DNA of 12,326 nt. It comes from JADKCL01 sp046050405. Lineage in GTDB: Bacteria > Bacteroidota > Bacteroidia > J057 > JADKCL01. The stretch spans positions 1 to 12,326 of the forward strand of contig JBJOPY010000059.1 in the NCBI GenBank assembly GCA_046050405.1, in the 5' to 3' direction. Both the position numbers and the translations under genes were made by a program. This document shows, piece after piece, positions 7,678-12,326 of the stretch; the stretch's first letter is position 1; each line of letters starts with the position of its first letter. Under the pieces are notes generated by a model. It was not told where the DNA came from. It saw only the letters and a program-made list of their open reading frames with translations, and did not search any database.

Positions 7678-8172
7678 ATGGTCTTCGATCTCATCAAGGT
7701 TTACCTCTGCCTGTTGTTCATCCTCCGCCCGGCTTGTCTCCCAGCACAGTCGGATGACGTGCCTCTGGGCTATGGGCTGGGCATGCACTTCGATTCCATC
7801 CCGAAGGAGAACCTCTTGAAGATGGGCAGGTTTCAGAAGCTGTGGCGGTATGATCGCCAGGATGAGGGCTTGAGCTTCAATGGGATGAGGCTTTCACATG
7901 TCCGGCTCTTCATCTGGGACAATCGCTTGCATTCGATTGAAATCAAGGTTACAGGTGAAAATGCCGTCAATTACAGGGCATTCCTTGCCGCCCTGTACGG
8001 CCTGGGCGACCCGCTCGACGCCATGGGATCCAGGTGCCAATGGTTGCAGCCTGCCATGCGGGTGCTTTGGTGCTAGAGCCTCCTCACCAAGGAGGGGATT
8101 GCCACCTACGTGGACGAAAAAACCAACGGCAGCTACTTTGAATTCATGCACCGTCAGCAGAACCGCTGGTGA
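7678..8172 (+). pseudogene. Small exported protein interrupted by an in-frame TAG
   Basis: The ATG at 7678 opens a frame with a good signal peptide (hydrophobic residues 8-16, likely cleavage after CLPA at residue 23) and a small mature domain beginning QSDDVPLGYG. After 132 codons it meets TAG at 8074-8076. The same frame then continues for 31 further codons (SLLTKEGIATYVDE ... HRQQNRW) to TGA at 8170-8172. The tail looks like the natural closing strands of the domain, and the full length of 164 codons ends 28 bp before dprE1. One base change explains the break. TAG is the normal stop of four neighbours (TPR, GT87, der, dprE1), so read-through is unlikely. The family is unrecognised. It may be a recent nonsense mutation or a sequence error; otherwise a truncated 132-residue protein is made. 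Confidence 0.65.
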
Positions 8173-8188
8173 TTGGTTGCCATATCCT

Positions 8189-8196
8189 TATTTTCG
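8189..8196 (+). promoter_or_regulatory. Start-proximal box before dprE1
   Basis: TATTTTCG matches TAnnTTTG except for one base and ends four bases before the ATG at 8201. No Shine-Dalgarno sequence is visible, and no TTG lies 17-23 bp upstream, so it may mark a start region rather than an independent promoter. Confidence 0.25.
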
Positions 8197-8200
8197 CCCC

Positions 8201-9529
8201 ATGAAAGTGAGCAACTGGGGGAATTTCCCGAGCACCGAGGCCGATGTGCAAAGCTTCTCGACATCCGCGGAAGCCCTGCAGGCCCTTGGCACCGCGACCG
8301 ATTTCATCCCGCGTGGCTTGGGGCGATGCTATGGGGATTCGTCACTCAGCAGCCACATCATCAGCACCCTCAAGTACAATCGCTTCCTAGAGTTCGACCA
8401 AGGCCAGGGCATCCTCCATTGTCAGTCTGGTCTGAGTTTTGCGGAAATCCTCGATGTGATCGTGCCTGCGGGATGGTTCCTGCCGGTGACCCCCGGCACC
8501 AAGTTCGTCACCGTCGGCGGTGCCATCGCAGCGGATGTCCACGGAAAGAACCACCACGGGGAAGGCTCGTTCTCCAGGCATCTGCTCGAGTTCCAGTTGC
8601 TGGCTCCCTCCGGGCTGACCTACAGCTGTTCCCGGACCGAGAATGCAGACATTTTCTGGGCGACCTGCGGTGGAATGGGGCTGACAGGCATCATCCTGGA
8701 GGCGAGGTTCAAGCTCAAGAAGATCGAAACCGCCTACATCGTAGAGGAGAGATCGAAGGCCGGGAATGTGGATGAACTCTATCGGCTTTTTGAAGGTTCC
8801 TCGAACTTCACCTACAGTGTGGCCTGGATCGATAGCCTTGCAGGGGGAAAGAGCCTGGGCAGGGGGATCCTGCTGAATGGAGAGCATGCATCGGTGGGAG
8901 ACCTTTTGGAACCGAAGCAAGCCCAGTCACCATTGGCCCTGCCCAGGAAGGGAAAGCTCAGCATTCCCTTCAACCTGCCTTCCTTCACCATCAATCCGCT
9001 CACTGTAAAGGCGTTCAACACCCTCTACTATTCCAAGGCCAGGCGCGGGCAACATCGGTATGTCATAGACTATGAGACCTATTTCTATCCACTGGACGGG
9101 ATCTACCATTGGAACCGCGTGTATGGTCGGAAGGGCTTCGCCCAGTATCAGTTTGCGATGCCACCCAGCACGAGCTATGACGGGGTGGTGAGGATCCTGA
9201 AGGCCATCAGCCAAGCCCGCATGCCCAGCTTCGTGTCTGTCCTGAAGACTTTTGGCGATTGCGAGACGGGAATGATCGGATTTCCGATGGAAGGCTACAT
9301 GCTGGCCTTGGACTTTCCGGTCACCGGGTTCCTTTTCCCGTTCCTGGATCGTTTGGATGAAATCGTCGCCGAATGCGGCGGAAGGCTTTACCTGACGAAG
9401 GACAGCAGGATGAAGCCGGAGATGTTTCGCCAGGGCTATCCCCGGCTGCAGGAGTTCTTGGGGGTTAAGCAAAAATTGGATGGCGGCAAGCATTTTCAAA
9501 GCCTTCAGTCCAGGCGGCTCGGCATCTAG
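8201..9529 (+). CDS. dprE1: DprE1-like polyprenylphosphoryl-beta-D-ribose 2-oxidase
   Basis: A 442-residue FAD enzyme of the vanillyl-alcohol-oxidase fold, close in length to mycobacterial DprE1 (461). In mycobacteria DprE1 oxidises decaprenylphosphoryl-ribose to the 2-keto intermediate in making the arabinofuranose donor. Matches to DprE1 run the whole length: PRGLGRCYGDS (FAD-binding), PGTKFVTVGGAIAADVHGKNHH with His114, FWATCGGMGLTGII, FYPLDG, WNRVYG, QYQF, and LYLTKDSR with Lys400. His114 and Lys400 correspond to His132 and Lys418 of the tuberculosis enzyme with a constant offset of 18. That offset places Ala369 (in LALDFP) at Cys387, the benzothiazinone target. The ATG at 8201 is chosen because the family starts with a tryptophan-glycine segment (NWGNFPST) there. 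The same frame is open upstream to 7898 but would overlap the preceding gene. Quinone or other acceptor unknown. Confidence 0.92.
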   Translation: MKVSNWGNFPSTEADVQSFSTSAEALQALGTATDFIPRGLGRCYGDSSLSSHIISTLKYNRFLEFDQGQGILHCQSGLSFAEILDVIVPAGWFLPVTPGTKFVTVGGAIAADVHGKNHHGEGSFSRHLLEFQLLAPSGLTYSCSRTENADIFWATCGGMGLTGIILEARFKLKKIETAYIVEERSKAGNVDELYRLFEGSSNFTYSVAWIDSLAGGKSLGRGILLNGEHASVGDLLEPKQAQSPLALPRKGKLSIPFNLPSFTINPLTVKAFNTLYYSKARRGQHRYVIDYETYFYPLDGIYHWNRVYGRKGFAQYQFAMPPSTSYDGVVRILKAISQARMPSFVSVLKTFGDCETGMIGFPMEGYMLALDFPVTGFLFPFLDRLDEIVAECGGRLYLTKDSRMKPEMFRQGYPRLQEFLGVKQKLDGGKHFQSLQSRRLGI

Positions 9530-9555
9530 AAAAAATTAGCATGATAGCTTTTTTT
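9530..9555 (+). terminator. Terminator after dprE1
   Basis: An A-run (9530-9535), AGC (9538-9540), GCT (9547-9549) and a run of seven T (9549-9555) directly follow the stop codon. The A/T arms pair around a TT mismatch and the short AGC/GCT stem. The stem is weak, but the T tract is good, which suggests dprE1 is at least partly separated from the next gene. Confidence 0.5.
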
Positions 9556-9556
9556 A

Positions 9557-9588
9557 TTGGCAGTAATGTCTAATAATGTCTATATTTG
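9557..9588 (+). promoter_or_regulatory. Bacteroidota-type promoter of the Panacea gene
   Basis: TTG (9557-9559) and a perfect TATATTTG (9581-9588) are 21 bp apart, within the accepted range. It gives a leader of about 30 bases before the ATG at 9625, longer than for the other genes here. A three-codon mini-frame, ATG AAA TTG TGA (9601-9612), lies in this leader. Confidence 0.55.
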
Positions 9589-9624
9589 TAGCATTGTCCG
9601 ATGAAATTGTGAAGGCGGAAAGAC

Positions 9625-10176
9625 ATGGAGGAGACAATGCGATACAATGGTTTCAAGGTCAGGGGGGTTCTCATGTGGATTGCGGCCAACATGGATGACG
9701 AGGAATGCGAATCGCTTTGGCGGGTCATCTATCTGTCGGAGCGCAGGCACCTTGCCATGCATGGGGAGTGGATGCTCGGGGACATTTTCGTGGCCATGAA
9801 GGATGGGCCGGTCCCCCTGCGTACGTTCACGGAACTGATGATGGGTACCGGCTCGCGAGGTTCGGCGGGCAGTCATCCGGTCAGGCAGCTGTGGAGGATG
9901 GCGATGCGGTTTCAGGAGCCTTCCATCAAACTCTTGATGGCTGAAATCGACCTAGATTGCTTGGAATGGGCGCTGGGGGAGGCCAGGAGGTTGGGCCCGG
10001 AAGGCCTGGGGCCGGTGGTTCGTGGACGGGCATGGGAACGTGCAGGCCTCGACGGGGAACTCGATCCCTTGGAAGTTGCAATGGAGGGTAATGCAGATGC
10101 AGCGACTCTGGAGCAAGTCCTGGAATGGCGGGGTCGGGAAGCTGCTGACGGCTTCGAATGCAGTATGGCCGGATGA
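9625..10176 (+). CDS. Panacea-domain (SocA-like, DUF4065) protein
   Basis: A 183-residue soluble protein. Residues 31-64 (LWRVIYLSERRH ... GDIFVAMKDGPVP) carry the Panacea signature: a helix with LxxxIYLxERRHL, then HG, then VAMKxGPVP at 56-64. Panacea is the promiscuous antitoxin domain found in many toxin-antitoxin pairs (SocA, PanA), and it also occurs in solitary proteins. After it comes an acidic, helical C-terminus (about 105-183) that I do not recognise. No candidate toxin gene adjoins: 118 bp of non-coding sequence follow, and dprE1 precedes. Its own promoter, an upstream T-tract terminator and a downstream hairpin set it apart inside the dprE1-dprE2 cluster. An internal ATG at 9637 has GGAGGAG (9627-9633) at good distance and may be the true start (179 residues). 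Domain call fairly sure; role unknown. Confidence 0.75.
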   Translation: MEETMRYNGFKVRGVLMWIAANMDDEECESLWRVIYLSERRHLAMHGEWMLGDIFVAMKDGPVPLRTFTELMMGTGSRGSAGSHPVRQLWRMAMRFQEPSIKLLMAEIDLDCLEWALGEARRLGPEGLGPVVRGRAWERAGLDGELDPLEVAMEGNADAATLEQVLEWRGREAADGFECSMAG

Positions 10177-10237
10177 TTCGCGGGGGTCTTTCGCTTCCAT
10201 CTGTCCCCGGTCATGGCCATCAAATAGCCAAAGGGCC

Positions 10238-10266
10238 CCCGGGTAGGAAAATATTCCTGTCCCGGG
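10238..10266. terminator. Strong hairpin between the Panacea gene and dprE2
   Basis: CCCGGG (10238-10243) pairs with CCCGGG (10261-10266), and AGGAA (10245-10249) pairs with TTCCT (10254-10258), leaving a four-base AATA loop and a small internal mismatch (T against GT). It lies 61 bases after the Panacea stop and 28 bases before the reductase start. There is no T tract, so it could instead be an operator or leader element. Confidence 0.5.
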
Positions 10267-10282
10267 CTTCCGCCCAATTTCC

Positions 10283-10290
10283 TAACTTTC
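10283..10290 (+). promoter_or_regulatory. Start-proximal box before dprE2
   Basis: TAACTTTC ends four bases before the ATG at 10295 and matches TAnnTTTG except for the last base. Its context is almost identical to that before the acyltransferase gene at 7177. No TTG lies at -33 distance; the hairpin at 10238-10266 occupies that position. Confidence 0.3.
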
Positions 10291-10294
10291 CCAC

Positions 10295-11032
10295 ATGAGC
10301 CGATACTGTTTGATCCTGGGTGCGAAAAGCGACATCGCCCGTGCCATTGCCCACGTCTGGGCGGAAAACGGGTACAACCTCTACCTGGCGGGCCGCAAGG
10401 CGGCGACAGAGATCGAGCCGGATACGAAGGATCTCATGATCCGCCACAAGGTCAAGGCCATGGCCCTGGAGTTCGATGCATTGGCATATGGCACCCATGA
10501 GGCGTTTTACGCCGCATTGGATCCCAGGCCTGATGTCGTGGTCTGTGTCCTCGGATGCATGCCGGGGCAGCAAGACTCGGAAAAGGACTTCGCATTGGCG
10601 CGCGAGGTCATGGCCACAAACTACATCGGCTGTGCAAACATCCTCAGTGTCGCCGCAAACGACATGGAAGCCCGCAACTCGGGAAGCATCATTGGTGTCA
10701 GCTCCGTGGCAGGGGATCGTGGCCGCGCCAGCAACTATTTCTACGGCAGCGCGAAAGCGGGTTTCACAGCCTTCCTGAGTGGCCTGCGGAACCGCATGGC
10801 ACTGGCCGGCCTGCATGTCATGACCGTGAAACCGGGATTCGTGTACACCAAAATGACCGAGGGCCTTCCGCTTCCGCGACTTCTCACGGCTCAGCCGGCA
10901 AAGGTCGCCCGGGATGTCTTCCAGGCTTGGGAGAAAAGGAAGAACGTCCTGTACACGAAATGGATGTGGCGATGGATCATGGGGATCATCCGCGCCATAC
11001 CGGAATGGAAGTTCAAGAAGATGAAGCTGTGA
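10295..11032 (+). CDS. dprE2: DprE2-like short-chain dehydrogenase/reductase
   Basis: A 245-residue classical SDR. The N-terminus LILGAKSDIARAIA (6-19) is the nucleotide-binding turn in the variant form (G-A-K-S-D-I-A) seen in DprE2-like reductases. The catalytic triad is Ser137, Tyr150 and Lys154 (YGSAK), followed by VKPGFVYTKMT. In mycobacteria DprE2 reduces the 2-keto sugar made by DprE1, using NAD(P)H, to give polyprenylphosphoryl-arabinose; both enzymes are needed for the epimerisation. Two genes after a DprE1 homologue, this role is the natural assignment, although many SDRs look alike and the substrate is inferred from context. The C-terminus (about 215-245) is basic and aromatic (KWMWRWIMGIIRAIPEWKFKK), suggesting membrane attachment. 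The next gene starts seven bases after its stop. Confidence 0.85.
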   Translation: MSRYCLILGAKSDIARAIAHVWAENGYNLYLAGRKAATEIEPDTKDLMIRHKVKAMALEFDALAYGTHEAFYAALDPRPDVVVCVLGCMPGQQDSEKDFALAREVMATNYIGCANILSVAANDMEARNSGSIIGVSSVAGDRGRASNYFYGSAKAGFTAFLSGLRNRMALAGLHVMTVKPGFVYTKMTEGLPLPRLLTAQPAKVARDVFQAWEKRKNVLYTKWMWRWIMGIIRAIPEWKFKKMKL

Positions 11033-11039
11033 ATGACGC

Positions 11040-12326
11040 ATGGCCGCCGCTGGAAAACCCAGGCTAAAGCGGGCAGACTGGCTTCTGCTGGCCATCTCCG
11101 GTGCCATGATGGTGTCTTGGAACGTGTATTCCTGGCGCTTCCCCTTCTTCTGGGACAGTGTCTCGCATTCCCGGATAGCAACCTGGTATCTGGAGACCAA
11201 TTTCTCAAGCATCACCATCCCGGAGGAGTACGATGCAGGGCATCCGCCGTTCTTCAACCTCTACCTTGCCATGGCATGGAGGCTGTTCGGGCGGACGCTG
11301 GTGGCAGCCCACCTGGCGATGTTGCCGCTGCTGGCCGTGGTCTTGACCCAGTACCATCGGCTGACCATGCGCTGGCTTTCCCCCGTGGCCAGGCCATGGG
11401 CAATGCTGCTCCTGTTTTGCGAGCCCACCTACCTCACCCAGGCCGGGATGGTTTCGGCAGATGTCGGCTTGATGGCGTTTTACCTGCTGGCCTTGAATGC
11501 CTTGCTGGATGGCCGGCGATGGCTGGCAGTTTGCGCGATGCTGCTTATGTGTGCGATGAGTTTCCGTGGGATTCTGATGGCAGGGGCGCTGTTCATCACG
11601 GAATCGGCGTTTTCCAAGGTCGCTGGTGCCAGGGCCATCGGGTTGCGGAGGATGCTGGCCTATGCACCTGTGGCAATCCTTGCATTGGCTTGGCTGGTCA
11701 TCCACCATGCCGCCGTTGGCTGGTGGATATCGCCCCCGCCCGAGACCTATGGCGGCCAGCGGGAACTTCTGGGCTTGGGGGGGATGACCTGGAATGCCGC
11801 CTTGGTCGGCTGGCGGCTGGCCGATCTCGGGCGTGTCTTCCTCTGGGTCTTCGCATCCGTGGCAGGGTTTTCCTTGGGCTGGGCCAAGATTCGCTCCAGC
11901 CAGGCTTCCATGCAGGTGCTGGTCGCCTTGGCCGCTCCGACCCTGCTCTTGAGCCTCTTGTTCATTCCCTTTTCCAATCCTGTGGGGCATCGTTACTACC
12001 TCGTCAGCTATCTGATGCTCTCAATCCTCGCCGTCAATCTGGCGGAAATGAAGGGCTGGGGCCTGAAGCGAAAGATTGGATTGGCCCTGGTGGGGGCCGG
12101 CCTCGCGACGGGGCACTGGTGGATCTATCCTGAGGGGATTGCCAAGGGATGGGACGCCTCGCTTGCCCACCTGCCGATCTTCGGATTGGAGGAAAGGCAG
12201 CAGAAATACCTTGAATCAAGCCATATCGCCGCCTCCGAGGTCTGCGCAGACTTCCCTTTCCTGCATTCCCCCTATTACACCCGGCTCATCGGACAGAAGC
12301 AGGAGCCATGGATGCGGAACTTCCTC
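11040..12326 (+). CDS. GT39-like membrane glycosyltransferase, cut by the window edge
   Basis: The first 429 codons of a polytopic membrane protein; the frame is still open at 12326. The first in-frame ATG is at 11040, because TGA lies two codons upstream. After a first membrane helix (about 14-31) comes FFWDS with Asp39, then an extracytoplasmic loop with EEYDAGHPPFF (62-72; His68-Pro69-Pro70), and then multiple hydrophobic segments. This is the arrangement of GT-C enzymes of the PMT/ArnT (GT39) type, which move sugars from polyprenyl phosphates, with an Asp in the first loop as catalytic base. It starts seven bases after dprE2, so it is co-transcribed and probably translationally coupled. 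Inference: it transfers the arabinofuranose made by DprE1/DprE2. Acceptor unknown. A different frame starting at ATG 11033 is open to 12133, but its His- and Gly-rich product is not protein-like. Confidence 0.8.
   Translation, partial: MAAAGKPRLKRADWLLLAISGAMMVSWNVYSWRFPFFWDSVSHSRIATWYLETNFSSITIPEEYDAGHPPFFNLYLAMAWRLFGRTLVAAHLAMLPLLAVVLTQYHRLTMRWLSPVARPWAMLLLFCEPTYLTQAGMVSADVGLMAFYLLALNALLDGRRWLAVCAMLLMCAMSFRGILMAGALFITESAFSKVAGARAIGLRRMLAYAPVAILALAWLVIHHAAVGWWISPPPETYGGQRELLGLGGMTWNAALVGWRLADLGRVFLWVFASVAGFSLGWAKIRSSQASMQVLVALAAPTLLLSLLFIPFSNPVGHRYYLVSYLMLSILAVNLAEMKGWGLKRKIGLALVGAGLATGHWWIYPEGIAKGWDASLAHLPIFGLEERQQKYLESSHIAASEVCADFPFLHSPYYTRLIGQKQEPWMRNFL

Noticed and set aside
8074..8076. 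UAG recoding (pyrrolysine or suppression) in the small exported protein
   Set aside because: TAG is used as an ordinary stop by four neighbouring genes, and no recoding structure is evident. Nonsense mutation or sequence error is simpler.
7898..8200. N-terminal extension of dprE1 by 101 codons
   Set aside because: It would overlap the small exported-protein gene in another frame, and the DprE1 family begins at the segment encoded from 8201.
11033..12133. Plus-strand open frame of 366 codons beginning one base after the dprE2 stop
   Set aside because: The translation is His/Gly/Pro-rich without membrane segments. The frame from 11040 gives a coherent GT-C membrane protein that continues to the window edge.
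1..12326. tRNA or rRNA genes, CRISPR arrays, insertion sequences
   Set aside because: No cloverleaf with a proper T-loop, no regularly spaced repeats, and no transposase motif or paired terminal inverted repeats were seen.

Overview
The window looks like a chromosomal segment of a moderately GC-rich member of the Bacteroidota, or a close relative in the FCB group. The grounds are as follows. era and der sit together as a tight pair. Der carries the SGVTRDRHYG switch sequence and Era carries IVFSDTPGV, both typical of Bacteroidota. Several upstream regions carry a -7 box like the Bacteroidota TAnnTTTG, and most genes lack a clear Shine-Dalgarno sequence. I cannot name a genus.

Left part (1-4000): an exported TPR-repeat protein (327-1475, +) converges on a GT87-type polytopic membrane glycosyltransferase (1554-3236, -), with a strong GC hairpin between them. 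A gap of about 770 bp (3237-4004) follows. It has no gene I can name, but it contains nested palindromes and a well-formed minus-strand promoter.

Middle part (4005-7177): the two ribosome-assembly GTPases era and der form an operon on +. A PlsC-type acyltransferase (6455-7177, -) converges on them. A 500 bp divergent intergenic region follows.

Right part (7678-12326): a small exported protein is interrupted by one in-frame TAG (pseudogene or sequence error). It is followed by a DprE1-like flavin oxidase, a Panacea-domain (SocA-like, DUF4065) protein, a DprE2-like short-chain reductase, and a GT39-like membrane glycosyltransferase that runs off the right edge. DprE1 and DprE2 together epimerise polyprenyl-phospho-ribose to polyprenyl-phospho-arabinose in mycobacteria. 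The most economical reading is a Gram-negative lipid-linked D-arabinofuranose pathway, with the GT39-like protein (and perhaps the GT87 protein at 1554-3236) as candidate users of the donor. The prenyltransferase and phosphatase expected before DprE1 are not in the window.

The most interesting points are: the DprE1/DprE2/GT-C cluster outside Actinobacteria; alanine in place of the benzothiazinone-target cysteine in DprE1; an orphan Panacea gene with its own promoter and flanking hairpins inside that cluster; the clean single amber interruption; and a recurring start-proximal TAnnTTT box suggesting leaderless transcription.
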